Numbered from the stretch's first letter, positions 28,112-37,388 are shown. The stretch is 64,000 nucleotides of DNA from Chitinophagaceae bacterium (GCA_018335935.1 JAGXRG010000057.1:62001-126000); one strand, 5' to 3'. Numbers and translations: made by a program. Notes: generated by a model not told the origin, from the letters alone.

Positions 28112-28563
28112 ATTAAACCAAATTGCTTAGCATGATGCAGTGTATGCTTATAATGTAATTGTACCCAATCATCAAAATTCAAATCACCAAAAACAGGATG
28201 TAAAGTAGTTGTGCTTTCGTTTTGATGAAACTGACTAAAGAATTGTGCTATATCATTTTCCAATTCATGTAATGAACCTTGCATCTCTGCATGGCGAACA
28301 GAAAATGGAGTTTCGGGTAACATGGGGGCTTTGGTATTTTCTCTAAATTCTTTATCGCTCCATAAAAAATCTCTGAATTTACTTAGTTGTTCTGGTGGTG
28401 TAACTTGCTGAAATTTAAGTTTACCGTAAGAAACTTTAAAAAAATCTGCCACATGTTCAACCATTTGTTGTGCATTCATAACACCCCAATTTCCTTTTTG
28501 ATCTGCTGATAAAGTGCTTACCAATTTTAAAAAATCTTGTTGAATAAATTGCTGTTTTTGCAT
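28108..28563 (-). CDS. DinB/DUF1569-like protein
   Basis: This 151-residue protein looks like the four-helix DinB-like or DUF1569 families. The segment WGVMNAQQMVEHVADFF near residues 26-42 and the C-terminal LHYKHTLHHAKQFGL supply the scattered His residues that bind a metal in this fold. The conserved HPVFGDLNFDDW also fits. Members are presumed metal-dependent transferases, possibly using a low-molecular-weight thiol, but the reaction here is unknown. It lies downstream of adk on the same strand, beyond a terminator. Confidence 0.65.
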   Translation of the reverse strand: MQKQQFIQQDFLKLVSTLSADQKGNWGVMNAQQMVEHVADFFKVSYGKLKFQQVTPPEQLSKFRDFLWSDKEFRENTKAPMLPETPFSVRHAEMQGSLHELENDIAQFFSQFHQNESTTTLHPVFGDLNFDDWVQLHYKHTLHHAKQFGLI

Positions 28564-28580
28564 AACCTAGTTTTTTTAAA

Positions 28581-28610
28581 TTAAAAAAGTCCTACTATAA
28601 AAGTAGGACC
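28581..28610 (-). terminator. Intrinsic terminator after adk
   Basis: GTCCTAC (28589-28595) and GTAGGAC (28603-28609) form a 7-bp stem with a 7-base loop. On the minus strand the stem is followed by TTTTTT. It lies 26 bases past the adk stop and separates adk from the DinB-like gene. Confidence 0.8.
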
Positions 28611-28635
28611 TTGCAGTTGGTTTTGGTGCTTTCGT

Positions 28636-29214
28636 CTATGATAAGTGATTATCAATTTCTTTACAAAGTGCATCAAAAATTTCATCTACACTTCCTTCTC
28701 CTTTAATATTTTTTACTTTATTAAATTTCTTATAATAATCTTCTACAACAGATGTTTTTTTATGGTATTCTACAATTCTAGCTTTAATAATTTCAACATT
28801 AGCATCATCATCTCTTCCACTAGTTAAACTTCTGTGTTGTATACGACTAATGAGTTCTGCTTCCCCTACTTCTAGTGCTAAAACAATAGCTATCTCTGTG
28901 TTTTTAAGTTCAAGTAACTTGTCAAGAGCTTCACTTTGAGCTTCTGTTCTCGGAAAACCATCAAACAAAAAACCATTTACACCTAAATTTTCATCTAAGG
29001 CCGAACTAATCATTCCAATTACTACTTCATCAGGAACTAATAAGCCTTTTTCCATAATAGCTTTTGCTTCTATGCCTAAAGGTGTTTGAGTAGCAATTTC
29101 ATGACGCAATAAATCGCCAGTACTCAAATGCTTTAGCCCATATTTAGCAATTAGTTTTTCGCTTTGCGTACCTTTTCCACTTCCTGGCGGACCAAACAAT
29201 ATAATATTCAACAT
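28636..29214 (-). CDS. adk: Adenylate kinase
   Basis: Adenylate kinase interconverts ATP plus AMP and two ADP in the cytoplasm. The 192-residue protein is the short form with a reduced LID domain and no zinc cysteines. The P-loop GPPGSGKGTQ is at residues 7-16, the AMP-binding GFLFDGFPRT segment is near 80-90, and the short LID region is SRIQHRSLTSGRDDD. A strong terminator follows. The gene is divergent from msrB. Confidence 0.96.
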   Translation of the reverse strand: MLNIILFGPPGSGKGTQSEKLIAKYGLKHLSTGDLLRHEIATQTPLGIEAKAIMEKGLLVPDEVVIGMISSALDENLGVNGFLFDGFPRTEAQSEALDKLLELKNTEIAIVLALEVGEAELISRIQHRSLTSGRDDDANVEIIKARIVEYHKKTSVVEDYYKKFNKVKNIKGEGSVDEIFDALCKEIDNHLS

Positions 29215-29351
29215 GTACCTACTATCCTTGTGTGAGTTACAAATATAGGGAAGGACATGAATTGTTAAAAATTTGTTTAACTAATATAAATCATAATTTA
29301 AATCTTATTTCGAAACGTAAGTATAGGTATATAAAATAATTTTAAGTTATT

Positions 29352-29906
29352 ATGAAAAAATTGAACATCTTATTTTCATTTGTTTTAATATTTACCAGTT
29401 GCCAATCTCAACCATTAAAATCTAATAAAATGGATACTTCTAAAAAAACCAGTAATGTTTATTATAATAGAGAAGATTCTAAAAAAGTAGACGTGAGTAA
29501 TGATGTTTGGAAGAATATTCTTTCTCCGGAAGTATACAAAATTGCCAGGGAAAAAGGCACTGAACGACCAGGGTCGAGTGAATTTGAATACAAAAAAGAC
29601 GTTGGCACCTACTATTGTGCTGTCTGTGGTAATACGCTTTTTAAAAGTGATACCAAATTTGAAAGTGGTTGTGGCTGGCCGAGTTTTTATGAGCCTTTTT
29701 CTAAAACTTCCATCATTTATTTACCAGATAATAGTTATGGTATGAAAAGAACAGAAGTGCAATGTGGCAAATGTCATTCTCATTTAGGTCATGTTTTTGA
29801 AGATGGTCCACCACCAACAGGATTAAGATATTGTATTAATGGTGTGGTGTTAGATTTTGAAAAAGCTCAAGAAGCTGAGAAAAAATTTGATGGTAAGAAA
29901 GAATAA
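29352..29906 (+). CDS. msrB: Peptide-methionine (R)-S-oxide reductase, exported lipoprotein form
   Basis: MsrB repairs methionine-R-sulfoxide in proteins. The 184-residue protein starts with a lipoprotein signal (LIFTSC, Cys17), so it probably acts in the periplasm. The zinc cysteines are Cys89, Cys92, Cys138 and Cys141. The catalytic Cys161 is in RYCING and the resolving Cys107 in GCGWPSF, so all key residues are present. No msrA gene is next to it. It ends directly against the opposing glycosyltransferase gene (TAATTA, adjacent stop codons). Confidence 0.95.
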   Translation: MKKLNILFSFVLIFTSCQSQPLKSNKMDTSKKTSNVYYNREDSKKVDVSNDVWKNILSPEVYKIAREKGTERPGSSEFEYKKDVGTYYCAVCGNTLFKSDTKFESGCGWPSFYEPFSKTSIIYLPDNSYGMKRTEVQCGKCHSHLGHVFEDGPPPTGLRYCINGVVLDFEKAQEAEKKFDGKKE

Positions 29907-31565
29907 TTAAAACTTTCTTGAACACTTGATAATAGCAAAAGAATCTAACGTATTAGCTCTGGATTTAGAATTAATAAAGTCTAACTTTAACTCAGTGATG
30001 TGATAATAAGGAAACCATTGTAATGGTTGTACTTTAAAGCTATCTGTATTGATATTACTGATTTCGTTAGAAGAAGAAAATAATAAAACATCTTTGTTTC
30101 TCTTCAACACTTCGTGTAAATTATTTTCAATTTTAATTGTTGAGTTGCCATAAAAATCAAAAGAAAACTCATTGGTTCTATACATTGGTATGGTTGAATT
30201 AGGCAGATTTTTTTGCTGCCATTTTCCAGCATTCATACCTGCTTGGTATTGCATGATGCTTGGGTAAAAGAAGCCATTAAAGAAAGCTGCAAACAAAACT
30301 GAAAAAAATACCCCTTTTGTTACAATTGATTTTATAGACAAATCAGATAAGAGTCTAGAATTAAATTGAGTAATTATTATTGTTAATGCTAGAGCTAATA
30401 GTGGAAAGCTAAATTGATAAAAAACTATAAGTAATGCAATTATTACAACTAAAATAAAAAAAACAACATTTTGAATATGAAATGCAATTTTTAATTCTTT
30501 GGTTGATGTGATTTGTATTAAATACTGAGCAACAATTATGGATAGTAGCGGAAAAATAACAACAATGTAATGTGGCAATTGAAATTGAGAAACTGAAAAC
30601 AATAGAAAACTGATTATTGCTGTTGCATAAGTAATTATAGCAGCTTTATTGGTTGGAGTAGAAAAGTTTTTAATTTTCTTAAAAGCTTGAATAAACAAAT
30701 AAACAGACCAAGGTAAAAAAGCCCAAAGTGTGGTATGTACAAAAAAGAAAATATCTCCATCACCTTTAATAGGGCCAGTATTAAAAAATCTTCCAAACTG
30801 ACTATCCCAAAAAAAGAATTTCAGTCCAGAAACCCCTGTTCTACCAAAAACAACTTTTTCAGGATGTAGATCAAACTGATAATATAAAGCGTATAATTCT
30901 GGAAATATAAAAACGAAACTTAGTAATAAAAACAAATACCATTTCAATTGAAAAAACTGTTTCCACTGTTTTGTTATCATCCAAAAAATAACAAATCCAG
31001 AACCAATAATAATCAAAACAAAAATGCCTTTTGTCATCATGGCAAAGGCTGCATATAATGCAGCTAAAACAATATGCTTAAACCAGTTTTGCTCATGAGC
31101 CAAATAAAAATGATATATAGCAGCAATTACAAAAGCCGTTAAATAACCTTCGGCCCTTACATCAAAATTGCTGAGAATAACATGCAAACTTGTTGCATAA
31201 ATTAAAGTAGCTATTTGAGCTAATTCTTTAGAATAGAGTTTTTTTGCAAATTGATATGTATAAAATACGCCCAATAAAAAACATAAAAAAGAAGGTAGTT
31301 TATAAGCAAAAGCAGAAATGCCTAAAAGCTTAAAGCTTAAAGCAGAAAACCAAAAAGGCAAATGAGGCTTATCGAGCCAATCGCCACTATAAGCATATAA
31401 ATTCAGTAAATCTTTTTGAGTAACTATATGTTTTGCAATTGAAGCATACAAAGCACCATCTGGTTCTAAGATGTCAATAAAAATCCCTGATGCATTTGCT
31501 AAAAGTACAATGGCCAGTAGAAATTTGAATTTAGGAAAAGCAGTATTACTTAAAGTAGCTTGCAT
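29907..31565 (-). CDS. Family 39 (ArnT/PMT-like) membrane glycosyltransferase
   Basis: This 552-residue integral membrane protein resembles ArnT and PMT-type GT-C glycosyltransferases, which move sugars from lipid carriers to lipid A or proteins on the outer face of the inner membrane. The first periplasmic loop carries the acidic pattern (ILEPDGALYASIAKHIV, residues about 31-47) and DKPHLPFWFSAL, where the family has its catalytic Asp and its substrate contacts. About eleven hydrophobic segments follow, then a soluble C-terminal part. The donor and acceptor are not known. Confidence 0.85.
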   Translation of the reverse strand: MQATLSNTAFPKFKFLLAIVLLANASGIFIDILEPDGALYASIAKHIVTQKDLLNLYAYSGDWLDKPHLPFWFSALSFKLLGISAFAYKLPSFLCFLLGVFYTYQFAKKLYSKELAQIATLIYATSLHVILSNFDVRAEGYLTAFVIAAIYHFYLAHEQNWFKHIVLAALYAAFAMMTKGIFVLIIIGSGFVIFWMITKQWKQFFQLKWYLFLLLSFVFIFPELYALYYQFDLHPEKVVFGRTGVSGLKFFFWDSQFGRFFNTGPIKGDGDIFFFVHTTLWAFLPWSVYLFIQAFKKIKNFSTPTNKAAIITYATAIISFLLFSVSQFQLPHYIVVIFPLLSIIVAQYLIQITSTKELKIAFHIQNVVFFILVVIIALLIVFYQFSFPLLALALTIIITQFNSRLLSDLSIKSIVTKGVFFSVLFAAFFNGFFYPSIMQYQAGMNAGKWQQKNLPNSTIPMYRTNEFSFDFYGNSTIKIENNLHEVLKRNKDVLLFSSSNEISNINTDSFKVQPLQWFPYYHITELKLDFINSKSRANTLDSFAIIKCSRKF

Positions 31566-31625
31566 AAGGCAAATATAATCTTGGTAATGTTAAGTAATCT
31601 GTCAAAATTATAAATACTTATTACA

Positions 31626-31695
31626 CTCGCAGAAGAAAAAGAAAACGCAGAATTTATATACTACTTTTCTGCGAATTCAACATTTTCTGCGAGAA
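31626..31695. repeat. 70-bp palindromic repeat, copy 1
   Basis: The unit is a dyad. CTCGCAGAA, 11 bases, CGCAGAA forms the left half, and its mirror image (TTCTGCG, 11 bases, TTCTGCGAG) the right half. The same spacing holds in all three copies. A preceding block, about 31604-31625, is also repeated before copy 3, so part of the array arose by duplication. Confidence 0.85.
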
Positions 31696-31721
31696 AATAA
31701 AATTATCTTTATCTATTTCCT

Positions 31722-31791
31722 CTCGCCGAATAAATAGAAATCGCTGAATTTTTATACTACTTTTCTGCGAATTCAACCTTTTCTGCGAGAA
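31722..31791. repeat. 70-bp palindromic repeat, copy 2 (left arm degenerate)
   Basis: The same 70-base layout as copy 1, starting 96 bases after it. The right half is almost identical, but the left half has changes (CTCGCCGAA, CGCTGAA) that weaken the stem. Confidence 0.8.
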
Positions 31792-31811
31792 AATTATAAA
31801 TACTTATTACC

Positions 31812-31881
31812 CTCGCAGAAGAAAAAGAAAACGCAGAATTTAAATAGTTTTTTTCTGCGAATTCCCCGTTTTCTGCGAGAA
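31812..31881. repeat. 70-bp palindromic repeat, copy 3
   Basis: Starts 90 bases after copy 2 and is again 70 bases, with both arms intact. Differences from copy 1 lie mainly in the centre and in the spacer of the right half (AATTCCCCGTT). The rest of the 528-base gap up to the atpG promoter (31882-32013) shows no gene or further repeat. Confidence 0.85.
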
Positions 31882-32013
31882 TATAAAAAAAAATTAAATC
31901 TACACAACTACTTAAAAGCTTTTTACAATCAACTATTTAACCTGTAATTTCTTCATTTTGAATATTAGTGCTAGTTTTTTGTACTTTAAAAGTCAAAATT
32001 CCACTGTTTCCGT

Positions 32014-32021
32014 TACTTTTG
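32014..32021 (+). promoter_or_regulatory. Probable -7 element of atpG
   Basis: TACTTTTG matches TAnnTTTG exactly and lies 72 bases before the atpG start codon, downstream of the palindromic repeats. A clear TTG box is missing at the best distance. Confidence 0.4.
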
Positions 32022-32093
32022 CAGCCAATTAAAACCGAGTTATTCAGCTTTATTACTTCACTAATAAAGTTTAATTCAGAAATTTTTTAGTTT

Positions 32094-32975
32094 ATGGCAG
32101 GACAGTTAAAAGAAGTTAGAAATAGAATTAAAAGTGTACAAAGTACCCAACAGATTACTAAAGCCATGAAAATGGTGAGTGCTGCTAAACTTCGTAGAGC
32201 TCAGGATGCAATTATTCAAATGCGACCTTATGCTCAAAAACTTCAAGAAATGTTAAGCAATATTATTAGCAATGTTGAAGGTGGGGCATCTATTAAATTA
32301 GCTGAAGTTAGAAATATTGAAAAGGTTTTATTTATTGTAATTACTAGTGATAGAGGTTTATGTGGAGCTTACAACAGTAATGTTGTTAAACTAACCAAAG
32401 CAACCATAGCAGAAAAATATGAAAGTCAATTTCAAAAAGGAAATGTAGCTATTTGGAACATTGGTAAAAAAGGTTGGGAATCTTTAACTAAATCTGGATT
32501 TAAAACTAGTGATGCTCATAAAGATATTTTCTTAAACCTAACTTTCGAAAACGTTCAAAAAGCGGCTCAAGACGCTATTACAGCTTTTGAAAACAAAGAG
32601 TTCGATGCTATTGAAATAGTGTACAGCAATTTTAAAAATGCAGCTACACAAGCTTTTGTTGCTGAGCCATTCTTGCCCATTCCAAAAATTGTTGCAAAAC
32701 CTGGAGCAAAAAAATCTGATTTTATATTTGAGCCTAACCAAGATGAATTAATTGCTGAGTTAATGCCAAAAATTTTAAATACGCAATTATATAAAGCTGT
32801 TTTAGATGGCAATGCTAGTGAACATGGTGCTCGTATGACAGCTATGGATAAAGCTAGTGAAAACGCTAATGAGCTTTTAAAATCGTTGAAAATTTCTTAT
32901 AACAGAGCAAGACAAGCAGCTATTACAACTGAACTTACTGAGATTGTAAGTGGTGCTGCTGCTTTAAATGGTTAG
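32094..32975 (+). CDS. atpG: ATP synthase F1 gamma subunit
   Basis: The gamma subunit is the central shaft of F1Fo ATP synthase. The 293-residue protein has the N-terminal coiled helix with the conserved IKSVQSTQQITKAMKMVSAAK (about residues 12-32), the Rossmann-like middle domain (ITSDRGLCGAYNS) and the C-terminal helix ending ARQAAITTELTEIVSGAAAL. All are typical. It is odd that atpA is not upstream as usual in this phylum; a repeat-filled gap and a glycosyltransferase gene are there instead. The next gene, scpB, follows after 21 bases. Confidence 0.96.
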   Translation: MAGQLKEVRNRIKSVQSTQQITKAMKMVSAAKLRRAQDAIIQMRPYAQKLQEMLSNIISNVEGGASIKLAEVRNIEKVLFIVITSDRGLCGAYNSNVVKLTKATIAEKYESQFQKGNVAIWNIGKKGWESLTKSGFKTSDAHKDIFLNLTFENVQKAAQDAITAFENKEFDAIEIVYSNFKNAATQAFVAEPFLPIPKIVAKPGAKKSDFIFEPNQDELIAELMPKILNTQLYKAVLDGNASEHGARMTAMDKASENANELLKSLKISYNRARQAAITTELTEIVSGAAALNG

Positions 32976-32996
32976 TTCTAGAATTAAAAACAACTC

Positions 32997-33689
32997 ATGG
33001 AACTTTCTAATATCATTCCTCATATTGAAGCCCTCATTTTTGCAAGTGATAAACCTTTAACAGTATTAGATATTGTTGAACTTATCAATAATGCATTTGG
33101 TTTTATTGATGAAAGAGTTACTGTTGATCAGATTGAAAGTTGTGTTGAAGGCATTAAAGAAAAATATGCCAGTGAGTTTTATCCTTTCGAAGTAAAAGAA
33201 AGTGGTGGGGGTTTACAATTTCTTTCAAAACCTTCTTTTCATTCTACAATTGGACAATTAAATGGAGATAAATTTTTAAAAAGATTATCCAACGCTGCAT
33301 TAGAAACCTTAGCCATTGTAGCTTACAAGCAACCCATTACTAAAAGTGAGATTGAAAAAATAAGAGGCGTTAACAGCGATTACAGCATACAAAAATTATT
33401 AGAAAAAGAATTATTGGTGATTAGTGGTAGAGATGAAACCTCTCCCGGTCAGCCTTTAATTTATGCTACCTCAAGAAATTTCATGGATTATTTTGGTATC
33501 AATTCAACTGACGATTTACCAAAAATTAGAGAAGTGCTAGCTGACCAAACAGTTGAAGCAACAATCATTAACCAAGATGATTTTAAATCTACTTTTCATC
33601 AAAATGAAGAGCAAGCTCCATCGAACATTGAAATTACTGAAGATGGTAGTTTGATTGAGAAAGATGAAGAGGAAAATAAGGAAGATTAA
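32997..33689 (+). CDS. scpB: Segregation and condensation protein B
   Basis: ScpB is a winged-helix partner of ScpA and SMC in the condensin complex that compacts and separates chromosomes. The 230-residue protein has two winged-helix domains (about 1-90 and 95-165), with the conserved LSNAALETLAIVAYKQPITKSEIEKIRGV segment and a GRDETSPGQPLIYAT loop. The C-terminus is acidic and probably disordered (DEEENKED). It sits 21 bases after atpG, so cotranscription with an ATP synthase gene is likely. Its stop shares TTAA with the opposing GH3 gene. Confidence 0.93.
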   Translation: MELSNIIPHIEALIFASDKPLTVLDIVELINNAFGFIDERVTVDQIESCVEGIKEKYASEFYPFEVKESGGGLQFLSKPSFHSTIGQLNGDKFLKRLSNAALETLAIVAYKQPITKSEIEKIRGVNSDYSIQKLLEKELLVISGRDETSPGQPLIYATSRNFMDYFGINSTDDLPKIREVLADQTVEATIINQDDFKSTFHQNEEQAPSNIEITEDGSLIEKDEEENKED

Positions 33690-35194
33690 TTTATCATCTC
33701 TAATATTTCCTCAACATAAGTTCTTTCATTACTTAAACGTGGTACTTTATGTTGGCCACCCAATTTCCCTTTTTTAGATAACCATTTTGTAAATACATCT
33801 TTAGGTAATTGTTTTACCAAAGGCATTTGAAGAGCAATATCTTTATAACGCTTGGCTTCATAATCGCTATTCAAAGTTTTTAAAGCACAGTCTAATTCGT
33901 AAGCAAATTCTTTTATGCAATGTGGTGCTTTTTCAAACTCAATTAACCATTCATGTGAGCCACTTTGAGAGTCACCAAAATAAATGGGTGCTGCAGTATA
34001 ATCGTTCACAATGCTGTTTGTTTTTTCTGCAGCAATTGCAATGGCTTTATCAGTATTATCAATAATTAATTCTTCGCCAAAAGCATTAATAAAATGTTTT
34101 AATCTGCCACTTACTTTAACTCTAAAAGGAAATGTGGAGGTAAACTGAACCGTATCGCCAGGCATATAACGCCACAATCCTGCATTGGTAGAAATAACTA
34201 TTGCATAATTTTTACCAATCTCTACTTTATTTAAACCAATAGTTTTTGGTTCTAGTTTTCCATATTCTTCAACAGGCATAAACTCATAAAAAATACCATG
34301 ATTTAATAAGAGTAACATTCCTTCTTCAGTTAAAGAATCTTGCACAGCAAAAAATCCTTCACTAGCATTATAAATTTCTAAATAATGAATTTCTCTTCCT
34401 ATAATTTTTTTAAACTGCTCTTTATAAGGTACAAAAGAAACGCCTCCATGAATGTATACTTCTAAGTTTGGCCAAACTTCTGATATGGATTCTTTGCCAG
34501 TAATTTCTAAAATTCTTTTCAATAAAACTAAAGTCCAAGTAGGCACACCTGATAAAGAAGTTACATTTTCTTTTATAGTGCTTTGAGCTAATTTTTCAAT
34601 TTTAGATTCCCATTCGTCCATTAAAGCAATACTGAGCTCTGGTGTTCTAATCCATTGACCCCAATAAGGTGAATTTTGCAACAATACAGCACTTAAATCG
34701 CCATACTGAATGTTCTCATTAATTATACACATTTGATGACTTCCGCCAATAACTAACCCTTTTCCTGTTAACAAGTCGCTATTGGGATTTAAATAGTAGT
34801 AAAGACTGATTACATCCTTAGCTCCTTGAAAATGACAATCTTCTAAACTCTCTTTTGTTATAGGGATGAATTTGCTTTTTGTACTTGTTGTACCACTACT
34901 TTTTGCAAACCAATTTACAGGTGTATTCCATAAAATGTTTTCCTCTCCGTTCATAATTCGTTCAACATAGGGTTGAATATCTTCATACTCTTGAATGGGG
35001 ATGGTATTTTTAAAATCTGTGATAGAAAAAAGTTTGGTGAGCCCAAATTTTCTGCCTATCTCTGTGTATTGAGCATGAGTTACCAAATCTTGTAAAACTT
35101 CTCTTTGGGTTCCTATTGGATTAGAAAGCCAAGTTTCTGTTCGCCATTGACGAAATCGAACTAATCTAGATATTGCAGGACTAAGAAGTTTCAA
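33686..35194 (-). CDS. GH3-family acyl-adenylate ligase-like protein
   Basis: This 502-residue protein belongs to the GH3 family, named after plant auxin-responsive acyl-acid amido synthetases and common in Bacteroidota. The adenylate-binding motif is visible as SSGTTSTKSKFIPIT near residues 93-107, with the later segments IYNASEGFFAVQDS and LWRYMPGDTVQFTS lining the nucleotide site. The plant enzymes join acids to amino acids; the bacterial substrate is unknown. It converges with scpB and has no close partner gene. Confidence 0.88.
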   Translation of the reverse strand: MKLLSPAISRLVRFRQWRTETWLSNPIGTQREVLQDLVTHAQYTEIGRKFGLTKLFSITDFKNTIPIQEYEDIQPYVERIMNGEENILWNTPVNWFAKSSGTTSTKSKFIPITKESLEDCHFQGAKDVISLYYYLNPNSDLLTGKGLVIGGSHQMCIINENIQYGDLSAVLLQNSPYWGQWIRTPELSIALMDEWESKIEKLAQSTIKENVTSLSGVPTWTLVLLKRILEITGKESISEVWPNLEVYIHGGVSFVPYKEQFKKIIGREIHYLEIYNASEGFFAVQDSLTEEGMLLLLNHGIFYEFMPVEEYGKLEPKTIGLNKVEIGKNYAIVISTNAGLWRYMPGDTVQFTSTFPFRVKVSGRLKHFINAFGEELIIDNTDKAIAIAAEKTNSIVNDYTAAPIYFGDSQSGSHEWLIEFEKAPHCIKEFAYELDCALKTLNSDYEAKRYKDIALQMPLVKQLPKDVFTKWLSKKGKLGGQHKVPRLSNERTYVEEILEMIN

Positions 35195-35280
35195 TGGTTT
35201 TGGTAATTAACTTTGGAAAATTACAACCTTTTTTGCATTTAACCATTTTAGGGTGTAAAGCAATATCAAAATCAATTTAA

Positions 35281-35511
35281 ATGGACCCCAAGTTTTTACA
35301 GTACATTAAGCAATTATTGAAAACTATAACTCTTGTTTTAGTGTGGATGACGATAAATATTAAATATGGGATAATGGAAAATTATGCTTTTCCTGAAGAA
35401 GGTTTTGCCCAAGCAAATTATATATTCTATACTTGGTTTATCATTAGTTTTATAGTAGTAATATGGTATTTGATAAAACTTTGGAATAAACCTTTAGATG
35501 AAAAAAAATAA
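35281..35511 (+). CDS. Small two-helix membrane protein, unknown function
   Basis: This 76-residue protein has two hydrophobic segments (about 11-28 and 47-65) flanked by charged residues (KLWNKPLDEKK at the end). It is not recognised, though its size and layout look like a small inner-membrane protein rather than a chance frame. It fills the space between the divergent GH3 gene and the convergent DUF6089 gene, with one base between stop codons on that side. Confidence 0.6.
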   Translation: MDPKFLQYIKQLLKTITLVLVWMTINIKYGIMENYAFPEEGFAQANYIFYTWFIISFIVVIWYLIKLWNKPLDEKK

Positions 35512-35512
35512 T

Positions 35513-36352
35513 TTATCTATAACTATTGTTTGGGCATTTGTAGGTTTCAATATTAAATGAAATGCCTACATGAAAAGTTGCAAAAGCATCTGTTTGTAAA
35601 GAATTGCCTCTTTGTTTTCCTTTTTGCCCAATGGTATAACCAACATCATAACTTCTATCATTTAATAAAGCACCAGCACTACCAGGAGCAAAAGCATCTG
35701 TAGCATAAGTAGTGCTTACATCATCTAAATAATCTGTGGTTGTAAATCGATACCTTAATTCAGAAAAAATATTAAACGATGGTGTTATGGCATATTTAAA
35801 ACCAAGAGTTAATGGAATACAAAATGCATATTTATCATAAGGTGTTCTGTTTGGATATAAAGGGCTTCCTTGTCCTTCGGTACCTATGGGTTGTAAATTA
35901 TATTTAACTCCACCCAAATAAGCATAAGGGTCAAATGAAAAAACACCAACGCCTAAGCCAACATAAGGAGTGTATTCATATCCTTCAAAACCTGGCTGAA
36001 ACCTGAAAAAATTAAACGTGCCGTTTACTGAAAACTCCCATACATCTGAGTTAAAACTTAGGTTACGATATTTTTGAAAAATATTATCACTATACTTATC
36101 AGCATAGGCCAAAAAAGCATAGGTAGCAGAAATATTGAGTCCTATATAATTATTAAACTGTTTGGTATAATGAACAGCAGCAGAAAACTTAGGCCTGCTA
36201 ATATTGATATCAGGATTTAGATCCCCAAAATAATGCCCAATACCTGCAGAAATACCAATTTCTCCAGCATGCTTATAAGCATCGAAAAATTGAGCTTGAG
36301 ATTGATGAAACCCAATTAACATGAACCAAAATAAGAACAGTGTTTTTTTCAT
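35513..36352 (-). CDS. DUF6089 outer-membrane beta-barrel protein (PorG-like)
   Basis: This 279-residue protein has a signal peptide (ending SQAQ near residue 21) and an eight-strand-type beta-barrel with the family opening GEIGISAGIGHYFGDLNP and the conserved GVFSFDPYAYLGG and FTTTDYLDDVSTTY segments. It fits DUF6089, the family that includes PorG of the type IX secretion system, though not every member has that role. It follows nadK on the same strand by 120 bases. In many Bacteroidota this pair precedes uppS, bamA and ompH; here bamA and ompH lie 18 kb away and no uppS is seen. Confidence 0.8.
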   Translation of the reverse strand: MKKTLFLFWFMLIGFHQSQAQFFDAYKHAGEIGISAGIGHYFGDLNPDINISRPKFSAAVHYTKQFNNYIGLNISATYAFLAYADKYSDNIFQKYRNLSFNSDVWEFSVNGTFNFFRFQPGFEGYEYTPYVGLGVGVFSFDPYAYLGGVKYNLQPIGTEGQGSPLYPNRTPYDKYAFCIPLTLGFKYAITPSFNIFSELRYRFTTTDYLDDVSTTYATDAFAPGSAGALLNDRSYDVGYTIGQKGKQRGNSLQTDAFATFHVGISFNIETYKCPNNSYR

Positions 36353-36472
36353 ACCTCTATTAACAAGATTATAACCTTTAAACGATTTTATATGATGAAA
36401 AATATTTAATAGAGTAGAATTATTTCAAAAAAGTATTTAGTTAAAGTTGATTAAATCAAATTAAAAGAAACG

Positions 36473-37339
36473 TTAATTTCTTTTATCCATTCCCCAAGTG
36501 AGCTTATTTCTAAGGGTTGATAAAAAACTGTTTTCATTCAATCGAACCAAACTAACAGTGAAGTTTTCTTTTTTAACTGCAATTTGTATGTGTTTATCTA
36601 CCCATTCTCTTCGTGCATCCATAACACAAATGTATTGCTCTGTTCTGCCTTCAACTTCAAAAGAAATGATGTTGGTATCTGATACAACTATGGGTCTAAC
36701 ATTCAAATTATGAGGTGCAACTGGAGTTATAACAAAACTATTTGATTCTGGAAAAACAATTGGTCCACTACAGCTTAAATTATAGCCTGTAGATCCGGTT
36801 GGAGTAGAAACAATTAAACCATCGGCCCAATAAGTATTTAAAAATTCACCATTAATAAACGTATGAATTTTTATCATAGATGATGCATCGGTTTTATGTA
36901 ATGCAAATTCATTTAATGCAAAAGGTGTTTCTCCAAATAATGGCAAAGTAGAATCGCTATGTATTAAACTTCTCTTATCTACAACATATGTTCTATTAAC
37001 TAGTGATTCTACAGCACTTGCAATTTCATCTTTACTAACACTAGCTAAAAAACCTAATCGACCAGAATTAATTCCTAGAATGGGAATATTACTATCTCTA
37101 ACTAATGTAACAGCATCTAAAATAGTTCCATCTCCTCCAACACTTATTAAACAATCAATTTTATTAGAAACTAATTCTGTATAATTTTTAAATGGAATAA
37201 TAGTTTCGTGAGTAAAATTTGATATTAAACTATCAAATAAAAAAGTAGTTACTTGAACTTTTTTTAACTCATCAATCAATTGTTGAATTGTACTGATTTG
37301 CTCATCATCTAATCCACGACTATAAATTGCTACAACCAT
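36473..37339 (-). CDS. nadK: NAD kinase
   Basis: NAD kinase makes NADP from NAD and ATP. The 288-residue protein has the phosphate-binding GGDGT at residues 68-72, the NSGRLGF motif at 91-97 and the glycine-rich TPTGSTGYNLSCSGP region. Length is normal. It precedes the DUF6089 gene by 120 bases on the same strand, and the GH31 gene ends 49 bases upstream. Confidence 0.96.
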   Translation of the reverse strand: MVVAIYSRGLDDEQISTIQQLIDELKKVQVTTFLFDSLISNFTHETIIPFKNYTELVSNKIDCLISVGGDGTILDAVTLVRDSNIPILGINSGRLGFLASVSKDEIASAVESLVNRTYVVDKRSLIHSDSTLPLFGETPFALNEFALHKTDASSMIKIHTFINGEFLNTYWADGLIVSTPTGSTGYNLSCSGPIVFPESNSFVITPVAPHNLNVRPIVVSDTNIISFEVEGRTEQYICVMDARREWVDKHIQIAVKKENFTVSLVRLNENSFLSTLRNKLTWGMDKRN

Positions 37340-37388
37340 TGTTTAAGATTGAGTGGCAAAGTTAAGGATAGAATCATGAAAGACCTTT

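Noticed and set aside
31626-31881. The three 70-bp repeats as a CRISPR array
   Set aside because: The spacing between copies is short (20-26 bases) and partly repeated itself, the units are long dyads with mismatches, and no cas gene is near.
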